A DNA stretch of 64,000 nt, taken from contig MKTY01000020.1 in NCBI GenBank assembly GCA_001898485.1, positions 1,259,194 to 1,323,193 of the forward strand. Reading direction: 5' to 3'. The position numbers and the translations under genes are program-made. Shown one piece after another: positions 1-7,466 of the stretch. The DNA comes from Sphingobacteriales bacterium 46-32. GTDB taxonomy: Bacteria; Bacteroidota; Bacteroidia; Chitinophagales; Chitinophagaceae. The notes under the pieces were generated by a model, which did no database searches, was not told the origin of the DNA, and was given only the letters and a program-made list of their open reading frames with translations. Numbering within the stretch: the stretch's first letter is position 1; each line of letters begins with the position of its first letter.

Positions 1-641
1 GATGCAGGGGGTAATTTTTGAACCTGCTCAAAGAACGTTTCCTGCGGGTCGGCCGGATTGCCTGTATAACCAATGGTAATAAAGTTGAAAAGCATTTTGA
101 GATTGGCTGTCCGCGGCAGGCCTGCCGCCCATAATGCTTTTATTTCGGAAGCGAAAAGTAACGTATCATTCTGTTTCCAGAAGAAGAATGGTTTTTCGCC
201 AAAGCGGTCTCGGGCAGCGAAGAGCTCCTGTTCTTCCTCATCCCAGATGGCAAAGGCAAACATGCCATCGAAGTAATCCACACATTCATCCTGCCAGTAA
301 TCGTAAGCTGCCAGGATTACTTCTGTGTCTGTCTGTGTATGAAACCGGTAACCTTCGTTTTGTAACTGCTTGCGAAGTTCGATGTAATTGTAGATTTCTC
401 CATTGTGCACGATGCTGTAACGGGCACCGGTCTGCGGATTGTGAAAATGCATGGGCTGGTCGCCGGCAGCGGTGAGATCAAGTATGGCCAGCCGCCGGTG
501 TCCCAACAGGGCTGTGCAGGAATCATTTTGCCAGATTCCTTTTCCATCCGGACCCCGGTGGGCCAGTGCAGCGGTCATTCGCTCCAGCGTATCTGAGCCG
601 TGTTTAGGCCCGCTCTGTATGATGCCCGCTATGCCGCACAT
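1..641 (-). CDS. asnB: Asparagine synthase (glutamine-hydrolysing), N-terminal part
   Basis: Amidates aspartate to asparagine using glutamine and ATP in the cytosol. The gene starts at 641 on the minus strand and leaves the window on the left, so about 213 codons are visible. They are almost entirely the class II glutaminase (Ntn hydrolase) domain: Met-Cys-Gly-Ile start with Cys2 as the nucleophile after Met removal, AHRGPDG at residues 27-33, HNGEIYN at 79-85 and RDRFGEKP at 144-151. The ATP-dependent synthetase domain lies outside the window. Asparagine synthase homologues also occur in sugar and lasso-peptide clusters, but nothing nearby suggests such a role. The start is fixed by the obligatory Cys2. 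Confidence 0.95.
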   Translation of the reverse strand, partial: MCGIAGIIQSGPKHGSDTLERMTAALAHRGPDGKGIWQNDSCTALLGHRRLAILDLTAAGDQPMHFHNPQTGARYSIVHNGEIYNYIELRKQLQNEGYRFHTQTDTEVILAAYDYWQDECVDYFDGMFAFAIWDEEEQELFAARDRFGEKPFFFWKQNDTLLFASEIKALWAAGLPRTANLKMLFNFITIGYTGNPADPQETFFEQVQKLPPA

Positions 642-677
642 AGTGTAAATATCCTAATTTATCGGGGTATAAGATCA

Positions 678-760
678 GTATAAAAAGTATAAAAGGTATA
701 AAGCGTTTAAAGAGTGTTCTTAACCCTTTATACGCTTTATACCCTTTAGCCCCTTTATAC
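678..760. repeat. Nonamer inverted-repeat hairpin, copy 1
   Basis: Left arm has four 9-bp units (GTATAAAAA, GTATAAAAG, GTATAAAGC, GTTTAAAGA; 678-713). Right arm has four inverted units at 725-760 (CCTTTATAC, GCTTTATAC, CCTTTAGCC, CCTTTATAC). The last base is the first base of the TAG stop complement of the DUF2911 lipoprotein. It lies upstream of asnB. Function unknown; a 3'-end or terminator-like hairpin is one possibility. Confidence 0.85.
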
Positions 761-1410
761 TATTTGAATTGTATGGGCAATTTTGCTACAACATCATCCC
801 ATGCCATCACCAGATCGGCTCCGGTATCTGTTTTTTCAAAAAGCATGGTGAAGTATTCCAGTGGCGGGTTGTTGTGCGTAACAGGAATAACAAAACGCTG
901 TACATCCTTTGTGCTGTCCTGTTTAAGCCCCCAGGTATCGATATTGGTATTGAGCGCAATCGTCCATGTATGTGGTTTGGGAATACAGTAGATGATATAA
1001 CGGCCGGCTGCAATCCGTTTATCCTGGATGGTTACAGGTTTAAAAAAAGTGATTTCGGTTGATTCATTGGCTCCCAGTCGCCAGGGTTCATCATATTTAA
1101 GGATGCTGAGAAAACGACGGCGGGAAAGGTGAGGCCGACTGTAAATGACACGTGCCACGGGCTGTTCTATTACTTTGCCATTTGCCATCTTAAGCTTGGG
1201 GTAATCGGTAGGGAAATAGCTCATGTCCATAGGCGACATGTCGGTATTGATATAATACGGGTAATTTTCCTGGGTTGCTGCAGCGGGCAGCGTGTCCGTT
1301 TTGCCGGATGAAACGGGGGGAATAGTAGCCGGCTTTTTTTCCTGGCCATCCTGGCAGGAAAGAAGACCGGTCAGCAGCAAGAGTAATGAAAATAGACGCA
1401 ACAGGTTCAT
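760..1410 (-). CDS. DUF2911 lipoprotein
   Basis: Predicted 216-residue lipoprotein of unknown function. A hydrophobic leader ends in the lipobox LLSC with Cys19 as the acylated residue, so export and membrane anchoring are likely. The rest matches the DUF2911 family, visible as VARVIYSRPHLSRR, WRLGANESTEITFF and the AAGRYIIYCIP segment. A longer frame opens at 1461, but ATG 1410 puts the signal peptide at the N-terminus and leaves 11 bp after the upstream gene, so it is preferred. It is a paralogue of the next gene (RxIYSRP, WRLGANE, GRY, DxWG shared), pointing to a tandem duplication and cotranscription. DUF2911 proteins are common in Bacteroidota and have no established role. Confidence 0.85.
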   Translation of the reverse strand: MNLLRLFSLLLLLTGLLSCQDGQEKKPATIPPVSSGKTDTLPAAATQENYPYYINTDMSPMDMSYFPTDYPKLKMANGKVIEQPVARVIYSRPHLSRRRFLSILKYDEPWRLGANESTEITFFKPVTIQDKRIAAGRYIIYCIPKPHTWTIALNTNIDTWGLKQDSTKDVQRFVIPVTHNNPPLEYFTMLFEKTDTGADLVMAWDDVVAKLPIQFK

Positions 1411-1421
1411 GAGGTTGGCGA

Positions 1422-1991
1422 TTAAGGTTGAATGGGAACAGCCACTTTTATATTTTCCCATGCAATAATAAGATTAAAATTCTCTCTGTTTTTTTCAAAT
1501 GTCATGCAGAGCATTTCGGCGGTTTCGGCCAGTGTCTCTACCGGCACCTCTACCCGCACCACGTCTTTAGCCTGGTTATATTTGAAACTACCCCAGATAT
1601 CGGTTTCTTTATTGATAATAATGGTCCAGAATTTTTCTTTTACAATAGCATAAAGGGTATAGCGGCCTTTGGGAATTTTCTTACCTGCTATGGTCACTGG
1701 CTTGTAAAATTCCAGCTCGGTGGCTTCATTGGCACCCAGGCGCCACAGTTTGCCATATTCAACCAGGTTACCAAAAATGGGGCGACCCTCTCTTTTGGGG
1801 CGGCTGTAAATAATCCGTGCAACGGGCGGTTCCGGCGTCTTGTTCTGGATCTTAAGGAGCGGATAATTTACCGGATAGTAGCTGACATCCAATGGCGATT
1901 TATCTGCATCGGGCAGCGAAGTCTGGGCAAAACTGTTTATACTGAGCAACAGACTCAGACAGGCAAGAAAGACTTGTTGTGCAAATTTCAT
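1422..1991 (-). CDS. DUF2911 secreted protein
   Basis: 189-residue secreted protein of unknown function. Starting at ATG 1991, an N-terminal signal peptide ends around SFAQ, with no lipobox cysteine, so it should be released to the periplasm. The DUF2911 body carries VARIIYSRPKREGR, WRLGANEATELEF and PKGRYTLYAI. The frame extends to 2039, but that start would bury the signal peptide. A TAATTTTG -7-type box sits at 1997-2004, six bases before ATG 1991, which supports this start and a nearly leaderless mRNA. It precedes its lipoprotein paralogue and the two probably form one transcript. Confidence 0.85.
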   Translation of the reverse strand: MKFAQQVFLACLSLLLSINSFAQTSLPDADKSPLDVSYYPVNYPLLKIQNKTPEPPVARIIYSRPKREGRPIFGNLVEYGKLWRLGANEATELEFYKPVTIAGKKIPKGRYTLYAIVKEKFWTIIINKETDIWGSFKYNQAKDVVRVEVPVETLAETAEMLCMTFEKNRENFNLIIAWENIKVAVPIQP

Positions 1992-1996
1992 GTGCG

Positions 1997-2004
1997 CAAA
2001 ATTA
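1997..2004 (-). promoter_or_regulatory. Bacteroidota -7 box (TAATTTTG) of the DUF2911 pair
   Basis: On the minus strand TAATTTTG matches TAnnTTTG and ends six bases before ATG 1991. No clear TTTG -33 box lies 19 bp upstream, so confidence is moderate. Confidence 0.45.
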
Positions 2005-2038
2005 TAGGATACAAAACTGAACCAGCCGCCGCTGGTCA

Positions 2039-2635
2039 TTATAAATCTTGTAAAAGGCGTTCATACTCCCCACGGGCAAAGAGCAGCACGTCTTTCCAGA
2101 ACTGACGATAGCAACTCTCTAAAAGTTGGTAATGCTTTTCAAAAAGCTCCCTGGCTGCCTCACTGCTATCGATATAGGCGGCCCTGCGAACAAGGCCTCC
2201 AAAGCTATTGTAAATGCCCTGGTGCGACTGATAATGGTACAACCAGTTTTGTTCTTTCATATAGGGAAACATGCGGGCAAAAGGTTCAGGAAACCATTGC
2301 TGCTGTTGTTCCAGTTGCTGATATACCTCATGGCTAAAGGTCAGTAATCCGCCGGGTGTAAAAGCTGTTTTATCCAGTGCCAGAAAATGGTCGTACACCA
2401 CATCTACAAATGCGCCACTGTATAAACGGTAAGCGGGTCTGAATATTTCGCTGGCCTGTCTTGTGGCCGGATGCTCGTCTGTAAAGGTGTCGATAGACCG
2501 GTGCAGCATTATGCCTGCCTGTATGGGCAAAGGGTACAGTAGTTTTTTCTTTCCTTTAACAAAATCACTGATCATATTGCCCAGTAGGATCTGGGGATGA
2601 CGGAAAGATAAACGGGCGTGGGCCAGATAATTCAT
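2039..2635 (-). CDS. acpH: Acyl carrier protein phosphodiesterase
   Basis: Removes the 4'-phosphopantetheine group from holo-acyl carrier protein in the cytosol, part of ACP prosthetic-group turnover. The 198-residue length and the MNYLAHARLS start, GNMISDFVKG at about residues 19-28, HRSIDTFTDEHP and the VYDHFLA segment are typical of the AcpH/DUF479 family (HD-like phosphohydrolase fold). It is oriented with the DUF2911 genes, and its TAA lies just past the longer, rejected start of its neighbour. Many Bacteroidota carry this gene without a fixed neighbourhood. Function is assigned by family; no experimental evidence for this clade is implied. Confidence 0.88.
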   Translation of the reverse strand: MNYLAHARLSFRHPQILLGNMISDFVKGKKKLLYPLPIQAGIMLHRSIDTFTDEHPATRQASEIFRPAYRLYSGAFVDVVYDHFLALDKTAFTPGGLLTFSHEVYQQLEQQQQWFPEPFARMFPYMKEQNWLYHYQSHQGIYNSFGGLVRRAAYIDSSEAARELFEKHYQLLESCYRQFWKDVLLFARGEYERLLQDL

Positions 2636-2701
2636 CAGTGTAGATTAATTGAGTATTCGTTAAGGGTCGGTACTCTAATTTACTACAATAATGGTGACCT
2701 G

Positions 2702-3985
2702 TCAGTTGCCGGCAAATGTTACAATGGCTGTTATTAAGCTGGCTGGCAGCGGCAGAGATGGGTCGGTATAGGCTTTACTATTGGCGGCCCGATCATTTTC
2801 CCTGACAATTTTTAATACATGATTCATATCATCGATCAGCAGCAGCTTTGCAGTATGGTTGGCAGCATATAGCGCCTCCGCATCAGCCTGTGTTACCTGC
2901 AGATCTTTTGTACCCTGTATAATAAGAGCGGGACAGGATAGATCGCCGATGAGTGCAGCAGGATCAAGAGGCAGCCATGATTGCATGTATGGTTGCACTA
3001 CAGGAGCAAGCAGATTGAGCAGTGCCGGGTTTACTTTCTTTACCCGCAGACCATTCTCCAGCGAGTCAAGTGCCAGGGCAAACTCCTGAAAAAGTTTATC
3101 CGAAAACTGTGATTTTGTCTGCTCTTTCAGCAATATGCCTGCCTTGCGGCCTGCACCAGCCAGGCTGATAAATCCATCTGCTTTCACTTTATTGGCGATT
3201 AGCAAACCAATCAATGAACCTTCGCTATGACCGGCTATGAGAATACGTTTGTATCCTTTTTGACGCAGGAAATTAAAAAGTATCTCCGCATCGGCGGCTA
3301 TATCCCCGATGGTCATAGCAAACACGCTGGTATTATCGGTGAGTTTGCTTTTACCCACCCCACGTTTATCGTAGCGCAGGCTGGCGATGCCATGAGCAGC
3401 CAGGCTGTCGGCCAGTTGCAGTAAGGAGTTATTACCGCCTGGCAGAAGCGGCGTATTGCCATTGCGATCGGTAGGACCTGAACCGGCAATGAGCAGGATA
3501 GCTGTCTTTTTGGTGTCATTGAGGGGTGTTACCAGGCTTCCTGAGAGGGTTACTCCGCTGGCTATCTGGGTAATTTCTTCTTCAGAATAGGGCCTGGCAG
3601 TACTGATTGGCGATGCAACCGATTCATTGTTAAGGCTTTTGCTCAATGTTAGCGGTATTTTCACCATCTGAATAAAATAGCCCTGTACAAGAGTGTCATT
3701 GATCAGGCTGCCTTCATAGCTCATTCGCATAGAATTGATTTTCATACGAATAGTTGAGCCGTTGACGATCACAGAATCCAGGGCAATGCCATATCCGCCC
3801 TGATCGGGACTATCCATGGTGGCCAGCCACCGGCCATTGGGTTCATTTTTTATATGAAATACGATACGCAGGCTTTGTCCTGCCTGGATGGTACCCGACC
3901 AGGTACCGGCAAAGCTGCTTGTTTGAGCGGGCAGTGTGTATTGAAATACAATGAATAAGGCTAAGAACAAAGATTGAATTTTCAT
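2702..3985 (-). CDS. Secreted alpha/beta hydrolase
   Basis: 427-residue exported serine hydrolase of unknown substrate. A signal peptide (residues 1 to about 20, ending TLPAQ) is followed by a roughly 110-residue beta-rich domain starting SSFAGTWSGTI, a layout seen in Bacteroidota hydrolases annotated as peptidases or esterases. The catalytic domain has LLIAGSGPTDRNGN (oxyanion region), RYDKRGVGKS, the nucleophile elbow GHSEGS, an acid in LIIQGTKDLQV and a histidine in DDMNHVLK. The triad therefore looks complete. A dipeptidyl or esterase activity is possible but not shown. Neighbours give no substrate clue. Confidence 0.85.
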   Translation of the reverse strand: MKIQSLFLALFIVFQYTLPAQTSSFAGTWSGTIQAGQSLRIVFHIKNEPNGRWLATMDSPDQGGYGIALDSVIVNGSTIRMKINSMRMSYEGSLINDTLVQGYFIQMVKIPLTLSKSLNNESVASPISTARPYSEEEITQIASGVTLSGSLVTPLNDTKKTAILLIAGSGPTDRNGNTPLLPGGNNSLLQLADSLAAHGIASLRYDKRGVGKSKLTDNTSVFAMTIGDIAADAEILFNFLRQKGYKRILIAGHSEGSLIGLLIANKVKADGFISLAGAGRKAGILLKEQTKSQFSDKLFQEFALALDSLENGLRVKKVNPALLNLLAPVVQPYMQSWLPLDPAALIGDLSCPALIIQGTKDLQVTQADAEALYAANHTAKLLLIDDMNHVLKIVRENDRAANSKAYTDPSLPLPASLITAIVTFAGN

Positions 3986-3994
3986 ACAGGAGAC

Positions 3995-4663
3995 TTAAGG
4001 TTGGGGTGTATTCTTTTGTTTTTGCCGGTAAAGCATATAGGAATATGCCATGGGTATGAATGTGATTATCATAGTTATGGATATAAAAACGATAAGCACT
4101 ACTCTGGATGGAAGCAGAAATGCCAGTAAAAGTATGAGAATGCCCCCGGCAAACCAGAGCTTGCCAGCCAGCCGATGGGTTTCTTTCCAGTTTTCTTCAT
4201 CGTGGAGGGTCCAGGGAAGGCGCATGCCGGCAAAATAATTCGGTTTGAGGTTGAACATATAATTGCCCAGGATACACCAAAAGGCGCCCATTCCAGCCAC
4301 TAAAAAGTTTGCATTCAACGAGATAGAGCCGCTTTGGCTACTATGAATAATAAAAAAGCTGATGAATGAAAGCAGCAGCGTGATGGCAAAGCCCAGCTTT
4401 TTCAGCCTTGTTTTATTCTCCGGAGCCGACTTTTTGGGATCTATTTTATAGATAAGCGGGAAAAAAAGGTACATAGCGGCAGCCATGAGTGTGAGAATGA
4501 TCACCATGGTCAGGAGCTCTGTTTTACTTCCAAAACGGTCAGGATTACCCTGAAAATCAAAGTGCATGGGCACTTTGTCGGGTAGATTGTTCCAACTGTT
4601 GATAAGGTAAGCTCCCGGAGCCAGAACGGCTACCCATGCTGTAAGATTCAATAGTCTTTTCAT
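3995..4663 (-). CDS. SdpI family membrane protein
   Basis: 222-residue inner-membrane protein. The N-terminal part has the DUF1648 pattern (one helix, then PMHFDFQGNPDRFGSKTE). The C-terminal part is SdpI-like with NYMFNLKPNYFAGMRLPWTLHDEENWKETHRLAGKLW split over the loop between helices; about six membrane segments are visible. In Bacillus subtilis SdpI protects against the toxin SdpC and signals to the repressor SdpR. Here the start follows an SdpR-type regulator almost without a gap (its stop is at 4665-4667), so the two are one operon. No SdpC-like toxin is nearby, so the immunity role is only a family inference. Confidence 0.85.
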   Translation of the reverse strand: MKRLLNLTAWVAVLAPGAYLINSWNNLPDKVPMHFDFQGNPDRFGSKTELLTMVIILTLMAAAMYLFFPLIYKIDPKKSAPENKTRLKKLGFAITLLLSFISFFIIHSSQSGSISLNANFLVAGMGAFWCILGNYMFNLKPNYFAGMRLPWTLHDEENWKETHRLAGKLWFAGGILILLLAFLLPSRVVLIVFISITMIITFIPMAYSYMLYRQKQKNTPQP

Positions 4664-4664
4664 G

Positions 4665-4928
4665 TCATCGCTTTTTAGAGCTGAACTGCATCAGCCATTT
4701 CATGATCTCATCTACTACGGTTGTATTCAATGAGTAATAGATGTATTGTCCTTCTTTTTCAGCGCTAACCAGTTTGGCCTGTTTTAATATATCGAGGTGA
4801 TGTGAAATGCTGGGCCAGGACATATTAAAGCGTTCGGCAATTTCGCCAGCGGTCATATCTCTTTCCCGCAACAGCTCCAGTATTTCGCGCCGGGTACCGT
4901 CATTCAACGCTTTGAAAATGCTGTTCAT
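4665..4928 (-). CDS. ArsR/SdpR family winged-helix repressor
   Basis: 87-residue DNA-binding protein. The sequence opens with FKALNDGTRREILELLRERDMTAGEIAERF, then the recognition helix region SWPSISHHLDILKQA and a beta wing with EGQYIYYSL. No metal-binding cysteines are present, which fits the SdpR autorepressor subgroup better than metal-sensing ArsR proteins. It is the first gene of a two-gene operon with the SdpI-like protein. An inverted repeat just upstream (4950-4969) is the likely operator, so autorepression is expected. In B. subtilis SdpR release depends on SdpI; whether this holds here is inference. Confidence 0.88.
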   Translation of the reverse strand: MNSIFKALNDGTRREILELLRERDMTAGEIAERFNMSWPSISHHLDILKQAKLVSAEKEGQYIYYSLNTTVVDEIMKWLMQFSSKKR

Positions 4929-4949
4929 TCCACAGTTTATTCGTTAAAT

Positions 4950-4969
4950 ATTTAGACAAATATCTAAAT
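4950..4969. promoter_or_regulatory. Inverted repeat, candidate SdpR-type operator
   Basis: ATTTAGA and TCTAAAT form a perfect 7-bp inverted repeat separated by six bases, centred about 30 bp before the regulator's start. The AT-rich palindrome suits an ArsR-family dimer and overlaps the region where the promoter should be. Confidence 0.6.
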
Positions 4970-5060
4970 AAAAAAATATTTTATCAAATCAAATCTGTAT
5001 CAATTGCGGAATTACTGCTTATAAGTGGTCGAAAAAAAGGGATGTGCGGTTAATGTAAGA

Positions 5061-5072
5061 TAACAGCTGTTA
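5061..5072. promoter_or_regulatory. 12-bp palindrome of unknown role
   Basis: TAACAGCTGTTA is perfectly self-complementary and is followed by a further GCTGTT, so AACAGC is present twice as an inverted pair. It lies between the sdpR-like gene and the promoter at 5134. It could be an operator for either side; no regulator is identified. Confidence 0.3.
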
Positions 5073-5133
5073 ACGCTGTTTAACACCCGTTTCCATTAAT
5101 CCCAATTTGCTTGTGCAGAGGTGTAACCTGGGA

Positions 5134-5141
5134 TACTTTTG
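5134..5141 (+). promoter_or_regulatory. Bacteroidota -7 box (TACTTTTG)
   Basis: Matches TAnnTTTG. A CTTG at 5110-5113 is spaced about 20 bp upstream and may serve as the -33 element. It would give an untranslated leader of roughly 60 nt before the ATG at 5206. Confidence 0.55.
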
Positions 5142-5205
5142 TGTCGTCATACTTACCAAATGACAATTTTTAAAAAATAACCCTAACAAAAAAATACTTC
5201 GAGTT

Positions 5206-5649
5206 ATGAAAAAGATGATCCTTACACTGGCAATCGCAATCAGCAGCCTTGCTTCATTTGCAGCCGGAGAAGAAACAACAGTAAATGCTACTATTCAGAA
5301 TGCATTCAACAAAGAATTTGCCGGTGCTACCGATGTAGCATGGACAACGGGCAAAAACAGTTACAAAGCTTCTTTTGTAATGAACAGTCAGCGACTGACT
5401 GCTTATTACACTAAAGATGGAGAACTGATGGGTATTACCCGCAACCTGAGTTCACTTGATCTGCCGCTGAATCTGCAGACAGGTCTTAAGAAAAATTATA
5501 ACAGCTACTGGATTTCTGATCTGTTTGAAGTATCAAACAATGATGGCAGCAGCTACTACATTACACTTGAAAAAGCCGATGAAAGCATTGTACTCGAATC
5601 AAGCAATGGCAGCAAGTGGACTGTATACAAAAAAATAACAAAAGCATAA
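5206..5649 (+). CDS. Secreted PepSY-like small protein (first of pair)
   Basis: 147-residue exported protein of unknown function. An N-terminal signal peptide ends near SFAAG. The mature part resembles the PepSY-like/beta-lactamase-inhibitor-like domain found in many Bacteroidota secreted proteins: an opening helix (IQNAFNKEFAGATDVAWTTG) followed by strands with RLTAYYTKDGELMGITRNL. Size and pattern match, but such short domains are only weakly diagnostic. A paralogue follows at 5784 with the same layout (FAGAxxVxW, AYFSAAGEFLGAMR). A terminator-like hairpin between them suggests the pair is at least partly transcribed separately. Confidence 0.8.
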   Translation: MKKMILTLAIAISSLASFAAGEETTVNATIQNAFNKEFAGATDVAWTTGKNSYKASFVMNSQRLTAYYTKDGELMGITRNLSSLDLPLNLQTGLKKNYNSYWISDLFEVSNNDGSSYYITLEKADESIVLESSNGSKWTVYKKITKA

Positions 5650-5677
5650 GCAGTTAGTTTTGGTGTGTGGTAAAAAC

Positions 5678-5716
5678 AAGCCCCGTACTTCTGCTTTCGG
5701 AGACGGGGTTTTGTTT
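5678..5716 (+). terminator. Intrinsic terminator
   Basis: AGCCCCGT pairs with ACGGGG around a 14-16-nt loop, followed by TTTTGTTTT. It sits 30 bp after the first PepSY-like gene. Confidence 0.7.
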
Positions 5717-5783
5717 TAATAAATCGGAAACAGCCACACTTTTATTTATACTAATCATTTCATCATTAACCTTAACCTTTTCT

Positions 5784-6224
5784 ATGAAGAAGATTTTCAT
5801 CCTGCTGCCACTGATGCTGGCAGCGACAATCATGGGGTTTGCCGCCGAGCCGGTCCCCGCCAGTGATCCTGCTGTACAATCATTTTCCCGTCAGTTTGCC
5901 GGAGCACAGAATGTGAGCTGGTCAAATGGAGAAGACGGTTTGCAACGGGTCACTTTTGTATGGGCAGGCCATCGTGCGCAAGCCTATTTTTCGGCCGCGG
6001 GCGAATTTCTGGGAGCCATGCGTGGTTTGTTTTATCAGCAATTGCCGCTTTCCGTGATTCGTGCTGTTGACAAACGTTACAGCAACCCCGTAGTACTGGA
6101 AGCACGTGAGATAAGCAATCAGGAGGGTACGTCCTATTCGCTGCTGATCGAGTATCGTTCCAAAAAGATGCGTGTGAAGTTGAATGGTGATGGAGGCTTT
6201 GAATTGGCCGAACGCGTAAAATAA
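5784..6224 (+). CDS. Secreted PepSY-like small protein (second of pair)
   Basis: 146-residue exported protein, paralogous to the gene before it. ATG 5784 gives a clean signal peptide (MKKIFILLPLMLAATIMGFAA); a GTG-initiated extension from 5667 crosses the preceding terminator and is rejected. The mature domain starts with SFSRQFAGAQNVSW and has QAYFSAAGEFLGAMRGL, the same helix-then-sheet arrangement as its neighbour. No catalytic residues can be proposed. The pair looks like a tandem duplication of an envelope stress or sensing protein, but this is a guess from family and location only. Confidence 0.75.
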   Translation: MKKIFILLPLMLAATIMGFAAEPVPASDPAVQSFSRQFAGAQNVSWSNGEDGLQRVTFVWAGHRAQAYFSAAGEFLGAMRGLFYQQLPLSVIRAVDKRYSNPVVLEAREISNQEGTSYSLLIEYRSKKMRVKLNGDGGFELAERVK

Positions 6225-6250
6225 CCGTCTTACAAAAAGCCATGAAAATG

Positions 6251-6279
6251 GGCCGTCCTCGGTAGGGGCGGCCTTTTTA
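6251..6279 (+). terminator. Intrinsic terminator after the PepSY-like pair
   Basis: GGCCGTCC pairs with GGGGCGGCC (one G-T wobble) around a short loop and runs into TTTTTAT. Confidence 0.75.
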
Positions 6280-6328
6280 TTTAATGGTGATCTGATGGTG
6301 GTGAGGGGAAGGGAATAGGGTAAAATTG

Positions 6329-6336
6329 TAATTTTG
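6329..6336 (+). promoter_or_regulatory. Bacteroidota -7 box (TAATTTTG)
   Basis: Matches TAnnTTTG about 65 bp before the deoxyhypusine-synthase-like gene; no clear -33 element. Confidence 0.45.
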
Positions 6337-6401
6337 CGCTCTTACCCGCATTGTCCCCCGCCTGATTGGGGTCTGAAGGCGGAAGATTAAATCAATCAGA
6401 C

Positions 6402-7376
6402 ATGAACAAAGGTCCCATTTCGAAGTTTATCGAACATCATTACCGCCATTTTAATGCAGCTGCACTGGTAGATGCTGCAAAGGGTTATGAGCAGCATTTG
6501 CTGGAAGGTGGTAAAATGATGATCACACTTGCCGGTGCTATGAGCACGGGTGAGCTGGGTATTTCGCTGGCCGAAATGATCCGCCAGGGTAAGGTGGATA
6601 TTATCAGCTGTACAGGTGCTAACCTTGAAGAAGATGTAATGAACCTGGTGGCGCATTCACATTATAAACGTATTCCCAACTATCGCGATCTGACTCCTCA
6701 GGAAGAATGGGATCTGCTGGAAAATCACTACAACCGCGTTACCGATACCTGCATTCCCGAAGAAGAGGCTTTTCGCCGGCTGCAGAAACACCTGGTGAAA
6801 CAATGGAATGAAGCAGAAGCAAAAGGAGAACGTTATTTTCCGCACGAATTTCTGTATAAGGTAGTGCTCAGCGGCGACCTGAAACAGTATTATGAGATCG
6901 ATCCCAAAGACAGCTGGATCGTTGCAGCTGCAGAAAAAAATATTCCTATTGTGGTGCCAGGCTGGGAAGACAGTACTACCGGCAACATCTTTGCCAGCTA
7001 CGTAATAAAGGGTGAACTGAAAGCATCGACAGTAAAAAATGGTATTGAGTACATGGTATGGCTGGCCGACTGGTACCGTCAGAACTCGGCAGGAAAAGGA
7101 GTGGGCTTCTTCCAGATCGGTGGTGGCATTGCCGGCGATTTCCCCATCTGTGTAGTACCTATGATGTACCAGGACCTGGAATGGCATGATGTGCCTTTCT
7201 GGAGTTATTTCTGCCAGATCAGCGACTCTACTACTTCATATGGTTCTTACTCCGGAGCTGTGCCCAACGAAAAGATCACCTGGGGCAAACTGGATATCAA
7301 TACACCCAAATTCATCGTGGAAAGTGATGCTACCATAGTGGCACCGTTGATTTTTGCGTGGGTGTTGGGTTGGTAA
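6402..7376 (+). CDS. Deoxyhypusine synthase-like enzyme
   Basis: 324-residue NAD-dependent spermidine-cleaving family enzyme. In eukaryotes and archaea the family modifies eIF5A; bacteria lack that substrate, and bacterial homologues are thought to make homospermidine or other polyamines. Visible family features are GGKMMITLAGAMSTGELG near the N-terminus, ISCTGANLEED, VPGWEDSTTGN and the C-terminal EKITWGKLD. The lysine of WGK (about residue 296) aligns with human Lys329, which forms the enzyme-substrate imine, so catalysis looks intact. ATG 6402 is chosen because the longer frame begins with a non-family TTG extension. Monocistronic between two hairpins. Confidence 0.88.
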   Translation: MNKGPISKFIEHHYRHFNAAALVDAAKGYEQHLLEGGKMMITLAGAMSTGELGISLAEMIRQGKVDIISCTGANLEEDVMNLVAHSHYKRIPNYRDLTPQEEWDLLENHYNRVTDTCIPEEEAFRRLQKHLVKQWNEAEAKGERYFPHEFLYKVVLSGDLKQYYEIDPKDSWIVAAAEKNIPIVVPGWEDSTTGNIFASYVIKGELKASTVKNGIEYMVWLADWYRQNSAGKGVGFFQIGGGIAGDFPICVVPMMYQDLEWHDVPFWSYFCQISDSTTSYGSYSGAVPNEKITWGKLDINTPKFIVESDATIVAPLIFAWVLGW

Positions 7377-7381
7377 GACGG

Positions 7382-7463
7382 GTATAAAGCGTTTAAAAAG
7401 TTTAAAGGGTTTAAAGAGGAACATTCACTCTTTAAACCCTTTAAACTTTTTATACCTTTTTGC
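7382..7463. repeat. Nonamer inverted-repeat hairpin, copy 2
   Basis: Four 9-bp units (GTATAAAGC, GTTTAAAAA, GTTTAAAGG, GTTTAAAGA; 7382-7417), an 11-nt spacer, then the inverted series from 7429. The inner 18 bp (GTTTAAAGGGTTTAAAGA) pair perfectly. It fills the gap between two convergent stop codons (7376 and 7467), which suits a bidirectional terminator. Confidence 0.88.
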
Positions 7464-7466
7464 TTC

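Noticed and set aside
6657..7187. 176-codon minus-strand ORF opposite the deoxyhypusine-synthase-like gene
   Set aside because: It is a shadow frame; the plus-strand protein is conserved throughout.
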